From contig JAPLSM010000067.1 in assembly GCA_026398635.1 (NCBI GenBank), positions 1-39,823 on the forward strand: 39,823 nt of DNA, written 5' to 3'. The stretch is from Spirochaetota bacterium. GTDB lineage: Bacteria; Spirochaetota; Spirochaetia; SZUA-6; Fen-1364. The first letter of the stretch is position 1. Every line of letters starts with the position of its first letter. The translations under genes were made by a program, and so were the position numbers. The notes under the pieces were generated by a model. It was given only the letters and a program-made list of their open reading frames with translations. It had not been told where the DNA came from and did no database searches. Shown in pieces: positions 8,025 through 15,920 of the stretch.

Positions 8025-9736
8025 TGGCCGGGGCACGGATACCCGTCTTCCTCCTCGACGTATCCGGCCTCGACTACGAAGATCGCCTGACCGCCAGCTC
8101 CCTGCAGGGACTTGCGAACCGTGACGGGCCCCGGCTGTTCCTGGACCACGGCAGCTACGACGACCCCGGGTCGCGCCGCACCAACTCCGTGCAGATGACG
8201 GAGGAGAACTGGCGCGTGAAGTACCGGCAGTTCCTCTCGCGTAACGACTTGGACAACCTGGACGAGTACCAGAAGTCGCACCCCATGGCGGTGACGGTGC
8301 TGAGGGACCTCCTGTCGGCGATCCGGGCGTTCCCGGGCCGGGCGAAGGGGATCGTGATCTACGATCCGGCACTCGTCGAGAGCGTGAACCTCGCACTCAT
8401 GCTCGCCGGTCTTTCGGACCTGCTCGTGTCCCATCCCGACCGGGCATCGGGAGTTCGCGAGGCGACGGGTCTTCCCGTCGTGGAGGACCTTCGGGGCAGG
8501 TTTCAGAGCAGGGTCGACCTGTCCCGATGGGCGTTCACACAGCTCTTCCACGAATGCAGGCCGGGACAGGTGGCGTGCGTGGAGCCGGAGTGGAGGAGGA
8601 GCGAGTTCGCCGACTACATCGTGCAGAACCGGCTCTTCACGTACAGCCTGGCGTCGTTCTCCAAGGGCGGTCTGCGCACCCTGGGGCAGAAGCTGCTGCT
8701 CCTCCTGATTGCCGGGCCTTTCGGCGTGCGGAATTTCCTGTTTTCCTTGCGACTGGACACGCTCGTCCGCCGACTGGCGGTGAAGCTCCTGGGCAGCGGC
8801 GCTCCCGAGGTGAGGCTGGCGATCCGCATCCAGCGTGCGGTCGCCGCCGATCCCTATCCCACGATCTTCGGCTGGCACACGCAGCGGGACGATGAGTTCG
8901 CGTTCATGATGCTGCTCTCGGCGAACGGCCTGCGGCTGGTGCCCAGCTTCCTGGCCGGGAACTACTCGTTCCACTCCAGGCTGCCGAAGGTCGTGCCGTT
9001 CCGCCAGCGGTACGTCGAGCCCGGAAGCGTGAAGCTGGAACAGGACAAGGTATACCTCACCTTCGTCCTCTCCGACGGTGACCAGCTCGCGTTGATGAAC
9101 ACTGCCGAGGTGGGGAACTGGCGCCGGCCGGAGCGCGGCAGCGTGCCGTTCAACTACGAGGTGCAGCCCCTCCTGGTCGAGCTGGCGCCCGCGCTCCTCG
9201 GGTCCCTGTACCGCACGCTGACGCCGAACGACCTGCTCGTGGCCGGGCCTTCGGGCGCGGGATACGTCATCCCCCCGCTCGTGCCGCGCTTCCCGGCCTA
9301 CCTGCGTCACACCGCCGCGACCTGCGATGCCGCGGACATACGGGTGATCACCCAGTACAACGCGGATCCCGCCAGGAGGGTCGTGCGCGAGCTCGGGCGG
9401 GCCGGCGGGAATCTCCTGGGTTTTCTCGCCGGCTACTTCCATCTCGGCAGGACGCCCCGGTACCTTGCGGCCGGCCGCCCCTTCGTGGCCTGCGCATGGC
9501 CGCACCTGGATCAGATCGCCCTCGACACCGACAAGGTGCTGGAGGGGATACGCGCGCTGGTCGACGCGCCGGGCCCGTACCCGCGCTTCCTCGCCTGCCA
9601 CCTCTTCGCGTACTGCACCACGGTGTCCGACGTGAGCGCGTTCGTGCGCTCGCTCGATCCCGATCGGGTCCGCGTCGTTCGGGCCGACGAGTTTCTGATC
9701 GCTGCGAAGATACACCTCGAAGGAAAGGAGCGCTGA
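8024..9736 (+). CDS. GxGYxYP-domain protein, putative glycoside hydrolase
   Basis: This 570 aa protein is recognised by a variant of the GxGYxYP signature, GPSGAGYVIPPLVPRFPAYL near residue 407, and by the preceding TFVLSDGDQLALMNT block near residue 346, which corresponds to the SDGDN region of that family. The family has been proposed to be glycoside hydrolases with a TIM-barrel-like fold, mainly on predicted structure and genomic context. The C-terminus HLFAYCTTVSDV... and RVVRADEFLIAAKIHL fits the usual end. No signal peptide is seen, so this version appears cytoplasmic, whereas many relatives are exported. The ATG at 8024 is chosen because it overlaps the stop of the preceding gene. The Tyr-Pro of the signature is Ile-Pro here, so a change of active site is possible. 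The substrate probably comes in through the downstream symporter. Confidence 0.7.
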   Translation: MAGARIPVFLLDVSGLDYEDRLTASSLQGLANRDGPRLFLDHGSYDDPGSRRTNSVQMTEENWRVKYRQFLSRNDLDNLDEYQKSHPMAVTVLRDLLSAIRAFPGRAKGIVIYDPALVESVNLALMLAGLSDLLVSHPDRASGVREATGLPVVEDLRGRFQSRVDLSRWAFTQLFHECRPGQVACVEPEWRRSEFADYIVQNRLFTYSLASFSKGGLRTLGQKLLLLLIAGPFGVRNFLFSLRLDTLVRRLAVKLLGSGAPEVRLAIRIQRAVAADPYPTIFGWHTQRDDEFAFMMLLSANGLRLVPSFLAGNYSFHSRLPKVVPFRQRYVEPGSVKLEQDKVYLTFVLSDGDQLALMNTAEVGNWRRPERGSVPFNYEVQPLLVELAPALLGSLYRTLTPNDLLVAGPSGAGYVIPPLVPRFPAYLRHTAATCDAADIRVITQYNADPARRVVRELGRAGGNLLGFLAGYFHLGRTPRYLAAGRPFVACAWPHLDQIALDTDKVLEGIRALVDAPGPYPRFLACHLFAYCTTVSDVSAFVRSLDPDRVRVVRADEFLIAAKIHLEGKER

Positions 9737-9737
9737 C

Positions 9738-11105
9738 GTGGGCAAGGAACCTGTCTCGGAAAAAATCTCCTCGAGGATCAAGGCCCTCTACGGTGTGGCG
9801 GATCTCGGGATCGCGATGCTGACCGCATCGATCCAGTTCTTCCTGCTGATCTTCTACACCGACATCGTGCACATCGACCCCGCGATCGCGGGAACGGCAT
9901 TGATGGTCGGGAAGCTCACCTGGGATGCCATCAACGATCCCGTTTTCGGCTACCTCTCGGACAGGACCCGCACCCGGTGGGGCCGGCGCAGGCCGTTCAT
10001 GCTCCTGGGGGCCATCCCCCTGGGCCTGGCCACGTGGCTGATGTTCTCCATCCCCGAGGGGCTCGTGGGCTGGAGGGCCTTCCTCGCGGTCCTGGTCACC
10101 TTCCTGCTCTTCGACACCTTCCACACCATGGTCAGCGTCGCCTACTACGCCATGACGCCGGAGCTGACCTACGACTACAAGGAGCGCACCTCCCTCACCA
10201 CGGTCCGCGAGGTGTACACCGTGGTCGGCTACATCCTCGGCGCGGCAGCAACCACCGCGCTCGCGGGCCTCTTCCAGGGCCTGTTCCACTGGACGAGCGC
10301 GGCATCCTACAGCGCGATGGGCGCCACCTTCGGCGCCATCGCCGCGGTCACGGTGCTCACCACGGCGATCAACGTGAAGGAGCGCCGGCGCGGCGAGCTC
10401 GTGCCCTCCGCGTTGCCGCCCCTGAGGGCGTTCGCCCAGACCTTCAGGAACCGGCCCTTCATGCAGCTGATGGCAGCCCAGTTCCTCAGTAGCTTCAGCT
10501 TCACGCTCCTCACGTCGCTCCTGCCCTACTACCTGATCTACCAGGTAAATATGGAAGCCGAGATGCCGATCGTGATGCTCCTGATGCTCGTCGCCATCGG
10601 CGCGTTCCTCTTCCCGTGGAAGGCCGTGTCCGACAGGATCAACAAGGGGCCATCGTACGCGCTGGGTCTCCTGATCGCGAGCTGCGCCGTGATCGTCACC
10701 TTCTTCTACCCGCACGCGCCAACGCCGCTCATCTATGTCACGGCCCTGGTCGCGGGCATCGGGTTCTCGGGACAGTGGGTGTTCCCCTGGAGCATGCTGC
10801 CGGACGTCGTGGAATACGACCAGGCTATCACCGGCGAGCGGCGCGAGGGGGTCTACTACGGGATGTGGGCCTTCCTGGGAAAGTTCACCGGGGCCCTCGG
10901 GATCGCCGTGAGCGGGTGGGCGCTGAAGCTGTTCGGCTACATGGCGAACCAGCCGCAGACCCCCCGCGCGCTGCTGGGAATCCGGCTCTTCTTCGGCCCC
11001 GTGCCCGCGGTGGTGCTCATCGCCAGCCTGCCGCTTCTGGTTTGGTATCCCATCACGCGTGCGTCCCACGCGAAGATGCTGGAGCGGATCGCGCGGAAGA
11101 AATGA
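9738..11105 (+). CDS. MelB-type (GPH family) sugar:cation symporter
   Basis: This is a 455 aa inner-membrane transporter of the glycoside-pentoside-hexuronide:cation symporter family (MFS fold), with about twelve hydrophobic segments. Hallmarks are KLTWDAINDPVFGYLSDRTRTRWGRRRPF in the first cytoplasmic loop, the YYAMTPELTYDYKERTSL block near residue 140, and WSMLPDVVEYDQAITGERREGVYYG near residue 355. The substrate is a sugar or glycoside taken up with Na+, H+ or Li+, and its identity cannot be read from the sequence. The start is a GTG, one base after the previous stop, with AAAGGAG as ribosome-binding site. It is the last gene of the three-gene operon. The convergent radical SAM gene ends 24 bases downstream, and no clear terminator separates them. 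Confidence 0.92.
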   Translation: MGKEPVSEKISSRIKALYGVADLGIAMLTASIQFFLLIFYTDIVHIDPAIAGTALMVGKLTWDAINDPVFGYLSDRTRTRWGRRRPFMLLGAIPLGLATWLMFSIPEGLVGWRAFLAVLVTFLLFDTFHTMVSVAYYAMTPELTYDYKERTSLTTVREVYTVVGYILGAAATTALAGLFQGLFHWTSAASYSAMGATFGAIAAVTVLTTAINVKERRRGELVPSALPPLRAFAQTFRNRPFMQLMAAQFLSSFSFTLLTSLLPYYLIYQVNMEAEMPIVMLLMLVAIGAFLFPWKAVSDRINKGPSYALGLLIASCAVIVTFFYPHAPTPLIYVTALVAGIGFSGQWVFPWSMLPDVVEYDQAITGERREGVYYGMWAFLGKFTGALGIAVSGWALKLFGYMANQPQTPRALLGIRLFFGPVPAVVLIASLPLLVWYPITRASHAKMLERIARKK

Positions 11106-11128
11106 AATTCGCGGGCTAAGCAGGGCTC

Positions 11129-12553
11129 TCAGGCCGTCCGCATCCTCCTGAGGATATCCCAGTAGGCGCCTCGGGCACCATCACGGATGGCACGCACCAG
11201 CACATCGTTGTCGTTGTAATTGTAGTCCCGCGTTTCTTCGGGGCCGCTGGGCAGGAAGAAGCGCGGATCATCGCCGACAACATCCCGGATGAGGATTCCA
11301 GGATCCGGGCCGAGTTCCGGGGAGAGATAGAAGACCGGGCGTACCAGCGCCTCATTGCCGACCCGGTCGCCGCGCAGGGCGGGATTCGTCTCCAGCGGAC
11401 CCATACGCTTCACCTCGTCTGCGAGGGGAGTCCCGGGGTAGACCCGGACGCCGAGGGAGATGCCGATGCAATCAGGGCCGATGCGGCGCACCCGGTCAAG
11501 GGATTCCCGCAATGAGTCCCGAGTCTCATCCGGACCCCCCAGGAGCAGGTCGTACATGAAGGGGATTCCGGCCTGCCGGCAGGCGCGTGCCGCTACATCG
11601 AGGTCGGCGGCATGGAAGTGTCTTCCCAACCGGCGCAGCATCCATTCGCTCCCGCTGTCGGCACCGAAGTCGATGCCTGCGCAGCCGGCTTTTCTCATCA
11701 GGGCCGCGGTATCCGCGTCGAACGGCGCCGGGGCGCAGTACGCGTACCAGCGAATCTTCTCCCCGAGCCCGGCCTCGATCATCGCACGGCAGACGTCTTG
11801 CGCGTGGGCGAGGGGGACGTTGAACTCGGGGTCGCAGCTGTGCAGGTGATCGATGCCCTGGCCGAGCAGGGATCGAAGCTCCTCCACGACCCGGGGCGGC
11901 GGCAGCAGGCGTGTGCGTCGTCCCTTCGCCACGGGGTCCGCGCAGTAGATGCAGGCCATGGGGCAGCCACGCCGGGTCTCGAAGCCCGCCTGCCCGCCCT
12001 CGGCGAAATAGCGCCGGTTGTCCACGAAGGAACGCGAGCGGGGCGGCAGCCGGTCGAGGTCGACCTCGGCGGCCGGGGTACGGCGCAAACCGCGCTCGCT
12101 GCGGAAGACGAGGCCCGGCACCTCCGCGAGGCCCGATCGGGTGCGCAGCGCGCCGAGGAGCTGGACGAAGGCTTCCTCGCCTTCGCCGGTAATTCCGTAG
12201 TCGGCGTCGCAGGACTCGACAACCGCTTCCGGCATCACGGAGAATCCCACTCCGCCTAGGACGACGGGCGCGTCGGAGCAACTGCGCAGGCTGGAAATGA
12301 TGTCCCGGATCCCCGGCAGAAAGAACGCGCCGCTCGCGAAGTAGCAGTCGTCGGAGTTTCTGACCGTGCAGCCAATGACGTCGGGGGTCCAGCGGCAGGC
12401 CGCCTCGATGCAGGCCTTGACGTCGGCGTAGAAGCAGAGGTCGAGGAGCGCCGGTTCGTGCCCCGCGGCCCGGACGCTGTCAGCGAGGTAGTCCAGGCCG
12501 ATGGGAGCGACCGGCGGCTTCATGAGGTTGGTGTTGACCAGGAGGACCTTCAT
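11129..12553 (-). CDS. B12-binding-domain radical SAM protein
   Basis: This is a 474 aa protein with the two-domain layout of cobalamin-dependent radical SAM enzymes. Residues 1-140 form a Rossmann-like B12-binding domain (MKVLLVNTN, APIGLDYLADSVRAAGH, VVLGGVGFSVMPEAV, YGITGEGEEAF). Residues about 195-400 form the radical SAM barrel with the cluster motif RGCPMACIYC (CxxxCxxC) near residue 200, then GIDFGADSGSEWMLRRLGR and LLLGGPDETRDS. Such enzymes methylate or rearrange unactivated carbon centres in lipids, peptides and small metabolites. The product cannot be assigned. The B12 domain lacks an obvious DxHxxG motif, as is common in class B members. The start overlaps the stop of the upstream FMN reductase by 4 bases (ATGA), suggesting that the two act together, perhaps with the flavoprotein as electron donor. 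Confidence 0.85.
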   Translation of the reverse strand: MKVLLVNTNLMKPPVAPIGLDYLADSVRAAGHEPALLDLCFYADVKACIEAACRWTPDVIGCTVRNSDDCYFASGAFFLPGIRDIISSLRSCSDAPVVLGGVGFSVMPEAVVESCDADYGITGEGEEAFVQLLGALRTRSGLAEVPGLVFRSERGLRRTPAAEVDLDRLPPRSRSFVDNRRYFAEGGQAGFETRRGCPMACIYCADPVAKGRRTRLLPPPRVVEELRSLLGQGIDHLHSCDPEFNVPLAHAQDVCRAMIEAGLGEKIRWYAYCAPAPFDADTAALMRKAGCAGIDFGADSGSEWMLRRLGRHFHAADLDVAARACRQAGIPFMYDLLLGGPDETRDSLRESLDRVRRIGPDCIGISLGVRVYPGTPLADEVKRMGPLETNPALRGDRVGNEALVRPVFYLSPELGPDPGILIRDVVGDDPRFFLPSGPEETRDYNYNDNDVLVRAIRDGARGAYWDILRRMRTA

Positions 12554-13110
12554 CCGAGGGCCGCGCCGAAAGCCCGGGCCCGGTCGAGGACGCCGCTCAT
12601 GCCGCGCACCGCGTCCTTTGGACCCGCACCGTCCACGAGGAGATTTCCGGCAGGCCGCAGCTCCAGGTACCGGAAACCCATCTCGAAGAGCTTCACCATC
12701 GGCTCGGCAGCCTCGCTTCCCTTCTCCTCCCACGCCGCGACAAGGCCGGCCGCCTTGCCACGGACCAGGGGCCGGGCCTCCGGCGTGTTGAACACCACGA
12801 GCCGGTCGAGGAACGCCTTCATGATCGCGGTGGGACCGTACCAGTACACCGGCGTGACGAAGAGCAGCACGTCCGCGCCGATCATCGCCCGGTAGAGCGT
12901 CTCCCCGTCGTCCCTGAAGATGCAGAGGTGGCCCCGCCTGCCGCAGTTGTCGCAGCCGGTGCAGGGATGGATCCGAAGCGCCCTCAGGGCGAAGCTTTCG
13001 GTCGCGCAGCCCGCGGATCGAGCCCCTTCGAGCACCGCTTCGGCGAGGGTGTCCGTGTTGCCCCGGGGGCGGGGACTGCCGAGGAAGGCGACGACTTTCG
13101 ATCCGGGCAT
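12550..13110 (-). CDS. Flavodoxin-fold NAD(P)H-dependent FMN reductase
   Basis: This 186 aa protein of the NADPH-dependent FMN reductase / flavodoxin-like superfamily has the phosphate-binding loop GSPRPRGNTDTLAEAVLEGA at residue 11, the cysteine motif HPCTGCDNCGRRGHLC near residue 45, and the ring-stacking loop VTPVYWYGPTAIMKAFLDR near residue 80. These CTGCxxC flavoproteins typically act as iron-sulfur-linked or thiol-sensing quinone/FMN reductases. ATG 13110 is chosen because the flavin loop follows within a few residues, while the ORF-track start at 13251 adds 47 residues with no family character. It is coupled to the radical SAM gene by an ATGA overlap, and reduction of that enzyme's cluster or cobalamin is a plausible inferred role. 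Confidence 0.88.
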   Translation of the reverse strand: MPGSKVVAFLGSPRPRGNTDTLAEAVLEGARSAGCATESFALRALRIHPCTGCDNCGRRGHLCIFRDDGETLYRAMIGADVLLFVTPVYWYGPTAIMKAFLDRLVVFNTPEARPLVRGKAAGLVAAWEEKGSEAAEPMVKLFEMGFRYLELRPAGNLLVDGAGPKDAVRGMSGVLDRARAFGAALG

Positions 13111-13194
13111 GCGCCGATCGTGGAGGGGCTTGGCAGATCCTGTCAATGCGTACCGGCCGGGCTCTCCTGCCGGGGCTTCTCCCGCTACAGCGCG

Positions 13195-13479
13195 GTGATC
13201 GACAGGGAGCGCAGCCTGCCCGGGCCCGGGTTGTAGAGCCCGTGCTCGCACTTCGCGTCAAGCACCAGGCACTCTTCGGGTCCGATCGGCCGGCTTGTTC
13301 CACCCGTCTCCACGAGTCCACTGCCTTCCAGCACGAGGAAGGCCTCCACGCCGTCGTGAGCGTGCGCAGGGTGCGCCCGGGCCGATCTCTGAGAGGTGCA
13401 CGTGGAGTCGCTGTGGATCGATCCCCTCGGCGACGAGCATCCTGCGCAGGCCTTTCACCTGGTACTCGATGAAGTTCAT
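13195..13479 (-). pseudogene. Cupin-domain protein, frameshifted
   Basis: From ATG 13479 the first 35 codons read MNFIEYQVKGLRR...LHVHLSEIGPG. After a shift near 13373-13381 the other frame continues as a clear cupin: HPAHAHDGVEAFLVLEGSG, then ECLVLDAKCEHGLYNPG and SLSITAL before TAG at 13195-13197. HAHDG..E and the later H are the metal-binding pattern of the family. Without the shift the open frame runs out into unrelated residues (118 aa, stop at 13258). A one-base insertion in a CCCGGGC tract would explain it, so a sequencing or assembly error is possible. The start overlaps the stop of the upstream GH105 fragment by 4 bases (ATGA). A small cupin next to a Gfo/Idh/MocA and a GH105 protein suggests sugar isomerisation or uronate binding. 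Confidence 0.75.
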
Positions 13480-13904
13480 GGTTGCCTCCGCGTCAGCCGG
13501 CCGCCCAACCCCACGATCGCGCTCGTGCCGTCCAGCGTCGCCACACCGTCGAGGCCGTGGGAGAGGAAGCGCTCCTCGACGGCAGCGACCGCCGCGCGCG
13601 CCGAGGTCAGCCACCGGTCGCCCTCAAGCAGGCCCAAACGACTAGCCTTCGCGAGCGCAGCGGCGAACATGCAGGTCGCGGACACCTCGGGGAAGTTGCC
13701 GGCCCGGTCCGGCTGGTCGGCCACCTGGAACCAGAGCCGGCTCTGCCGATCCTGGAATCCGGCAAGCGCCGTAGCGAGCCGGCCGAGCGCGGCGACCGCC
13801 GGCCACAGCGAGCGGCTCGAGCCGGTGTGGAGGTCTGCGAGAAGCAGACCGACCGTCGGGAATCCGTTGGCCGCCCGGGGCGGCCGTTCGGCGGCCTCGC
13901 TCAT
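13476..13904 (-). pseudogene. GH105/GH88-like unsaturated glucuronyl hydrolase, fragment
   Basis: This 142 aa frame corresponds to the C-terminal half of family 105/88 unsaturated uronyl hydrolases (YteR-like). The alignable blocks are ANGFPTVGLLLADL (RGNGW.A..L.D.L in the family), LWFQVADQPDRAGNFPEVSATCMFAAALAKASRLGLL, and GLDGVATLDGTSAIVGLGG. Intact members are about 350-380 aa, so the N-terminal catalytic half, with the essential Asp, and the last 30 residues are missing. The frame nevertheless has an ATG overlapping the upstream stop (ATGA at 13901-13904) and a stop overlapping the cupin ATG, so it may still be translated. It is likely a decayed gene, or possibly a shortened protein kept for another role. 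The intact enzyme would remove an unsaturated uronic acid from pectin- or glycosaminoglycan-derived disaccharides. Confidence 0.72.
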
Positions 13905-14947
13905 GGCGCGGCCGGTGGGTTCTCCGGGGGCACGTCGACGGGTCGTCCCGTTCGTGCGCTTTCGCGCATGGCGAGCGCGACGGCGAGCGAGTGCCGGGCG
14001 CTGCGCAGGGAGTCGGGCGAAGGACGTCCGGCCAGCACGCACTCGAGGAAATGGTCCAGCCCACCGCCGGGCCGCTTCTCGTCGCGCGCCGTGATGATTT
14101 CGGGACGGTCCGATCCCTCCCGGTGGAGCCGCAGCACGGTGCTCCCGGCCTCGCCGCTCATGGCGAGCGAAGCCCGGCTGCCGATGACGAGCGTCGCGTG
14201 CTCGCGGATCCGGCAGACCGAGTCCCCGATCGAACCCACCGCGCCGTCGGCGAAGTCCACCATCCCGAGCACCACCTCCTCGCTCGCGCCGCCGGGCACG
14301 GTGGTCGCGGCGCGCGCGTACGCCCGGACGATGGGGCCGTGCACCCAGGACAGGAGGTCGATGTCGTGGCAGGCGTGGTGCACGGTCCAGCCGCCCGACT
14401 CGTGGGCCTCGGTCACGGCCCGGTGGCGTGCTCCGGCCTCGTACAGGCCGTACCCCCGGGTCCGGAGGTGGTGCACCGCGAGGATGCGGCCCAGCCCGCC
14501 CGAGTGTGCAAGCTCCCGTATGGTCCGGTACGCTTCGATGAAGCGCAGGGAGTAGTTGACCACGGTCACGACGCCCGCCCGCTCCACCGCCGCGATCGCC
14601 CGGTCCGCGTCCTCGAGGGTGAGCGCGATGGGCTTCTCGCAGAATACGGCCAGCCCCCGGCCGGCAGCTGCTTCCACCTGCGCCGCGTGGGCGGCCGAGG
14701 TGGAGGTCACGAGCACGAAGTCGAGGTCCATGGCCAGGAGCTCCGCCAGATCGTGGGTGACGGCGAGGGCGAACCGGTCCCGGGCCACGGCGAGGTTCTC
14801 CGGCCCCCGGTTGCAGGCGGCCACGATGCGCGCCCGGCCCTGCCAGGCGTCCCCGATATGACGGGTGAGCTGCTGCCCGATGTTGCCGAACCCGATCACC
14901 CCGCCCTTCAGCACGTTTCGCGGACCTCCGGACATGGCGAAAAGCAT
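13901..14947 (-). CDS. Gfo/Idh/MocA-family NAD(P)-dependent oxidoreductase
   Basis: This 348 aa protein starts at ATG 14947 (ATG 14935 is an alternative, 4 residues shorter; neither has a strong ribosome-binding site). Its N-terminal Rossmann domain has GVIGFGNIGQQLTRHIGD (GxGxxG), followed by VTSTSAAHAAQVEAA and the hallmark FCEKPIALTLEDADR with the catalytic-site EKP lysine near residue 95. The C-terminal alpha/beta domain contains ESGGWTVHHACHDIDLLSW near residue 190. Its His and Asp match the sugar-binding HxxxD-like motif. Members oxidise or reduce sugars, inositols and deoxysugars. It is the first gene of the minus-strand cluster, which also includes a GH105 fragment and a cupin, so a uronate- or deoxysugar-related substrate is plausible. 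Confidence 0.87.
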   Translation of the reverse strand: MLFAMSGGPRNVLKGGVIGFGNIGQQLTRHIGDAWQGRARIVAACNRGPENLAVARDRFALAVTHDLAELLAMDLDFVLVTSTSAAHAAQVEAAAGRGLAVFCEKPIALTLEDADRAIAAVERAGVVTVVNYSLRFIEAYRTIRELAHSGGLGRILAVHHLRTRGYGLYEAGARHRAVTEAHESGGWTVHHACHDIDLLSWVHGPIVRAYARAATTVPGGASEEVVLGMVDFADGAVGSIGDSVCRIREHATLVIGSRASLAMSGEAGSTVLRLHREGSDRPEIITARDEKRPGGGLDHFLECVLAGRPSPDSLRSARHSLAVALAMRESARTGRPVDVPPENPPAAP

Positions 14948-15010
14948 AGGCGGAATCGCGCGGGAACGGAAGGGGAGGCCTCGGCGGCCGCGGACCGAAC
15001 ATCGGGGCTC

Positions 15011-15046
15011 GGGACAGGGGTCATGGGGGACACGGGGGTCATGGGG
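15011..15046. repeat. Two imperfect direct repeats in the divergent promoter region
   Basis: Two adjacent copies, GGGACAGGGGTCATGG (15011-15026) and GGGACACGGGGGTCATGGGG (15027-15046), lie just upstream of the -35 box at 15051, between the divergent Gfo/Idh/MocA gene and the secreted protein gene. They could be an operator with two half-sites or a fragment of an interspersed repeat. GGGGACA-type strings also occur in REP-like elements of some bacteria. Confidence 0.55.
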
Positions 15047-15050
15047 CAGC

Positions 15051-15079
15051 TTGACGATGCCGACAAAGTCCGATATTTT
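15051..15079 (+). promoter_or_regulatory. Sigma70-type promoter of the secreted protein gene
   Basis: The -35 TTGACG (15051-15056) and -10 TATTTT (15074-15079) are separated by 17 bases. The transcription start is expected near 15086, giving a leader of about 109 bases. The leader contains a perfect hairpin, GCCCGG-GGAAT-CCGGGC (15144-15160), and ends with the ribosome-binding site AGAGGGAGG. Confidence 0.65.
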
Positions 15080-15194
15080 CTCCCCTTGCAAGAGCTTGGC
15101 CTGCCGGTGCCGGCCACGGCTCATCCCAATCGCGAAAGGACCTGCCCGGGGAATCCGGGCGGTCGAGATATCTCAAAGAAAGAGGGAGGTTCTG

Positions 15195-15905
15195 ATGCGG
15201 ACTCGTTTCATTCTCCTGGTTGCAGCGTTCCTGCTCTGCGCGTTCTTCGCGTCGGCTGCGGATCTCACCATCGACATGCAGGTGAACACCGCTGCCAAGG
15301 ACTCCGCCAACAATTACCTCACGTTCAAGGGCGCCAACAACTCGGTCGACAAGGACCATTTCGTCCTGGCCGCCGACGGCACCACGGGCGCGAGCAAGCT
15401 CCTGTCTACCGAGCTGTTCAACAGCTACCGGTTCGACGTGCGCGGCAAGAAGACCATGCCGGGCGCGCTGCGCAGCCTGCTGCTGTACCCCGTCGCCGAC
15501 GATGGCACCCGCACGGGCGACAACCTCCAGGTTTTCAAGGCCGCCGACGGCACCATCATGATCCGCTACGTGCACCGCGGCACCGCCTTCGAGATCGTAA
15601 CCGACAAGGCCGGCAAGATCGTGCTGCCCACCACCACGGTCCGCTCGCGTAAGATCGGGCACTCGGACAACCAGATCCACGCCGATTTCTCGAGCAACGG
15701 GAAGGCGACCGGCGTCGACTGGGCCAAGGTCTGGAACGCCTCCATCGCGGATGGCAAGACGGTCGGCTCGACCACGTCCAAGACCGGCAAGATCGCTCCC
15801 GACATCGTCGAGAGCGAGTTCTTCGTCCTGGCGGGCACCCTGCAGGTGACCTTCGCCGGCAACATCCTGAAGATCGCCGGCGAGCTGAACGCGCAGAAGC
15901 AGTAG
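15195..15905 (+). CDS. Secreted protein of unknown function
   Basis: This is a 236 aa exported protein. The start at 15195 is set by AGAGGGAGG, 5 bases upstream, and by the following signal peptide (ILLVAAFLLCAFFASAAD), probably cleaved after ASA. The mature part starts DLTIDMQVNT and is beta-rich, with repeated FKGAN/FKAADG-like turns and many Thr, Gly and Lys residues. There is no cysteine after the signal and no membrane segment. I do not recognise the family. It is preceded by its own promoter and followed by a hairpin, so it appears monocistronic. Possible alternatives are a periplasmic binding or adhesin-like protein. Confidence is high that it is a gene and low on any role. Confidence 0.85.
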   Translation: MRTRFILLVAAFLLCAFFASAADLTIDMQVNTAAKDSANNYLTFKGANNSVDKDHFVLAADGTTGASKLLSTELFNSYRFDVRGKKTMPGALRSLLLYPVADDGTRTGDNLQVFKAADGTIMIRYVHRGTAFEIVTDKAGKIVLPTTTVRSRKIGHSDNQIHADFSSNGKATGVDWAKVWNASIADGKTVGSTTSKTGKIAPDIVESEFFVLAGTLQVTFAGNILKIAGELNAQKQ

Positions 15906-15920
15906 CCGGTTGTGGGCGCC

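Noticed and set aside
13476-15002. 508 aa minus-strand ORF
   Set aside because: Its first 360 residues are a shifted shadow of the Gfo/Idh/MocA gene. Only the GH105-like end has family similarity.
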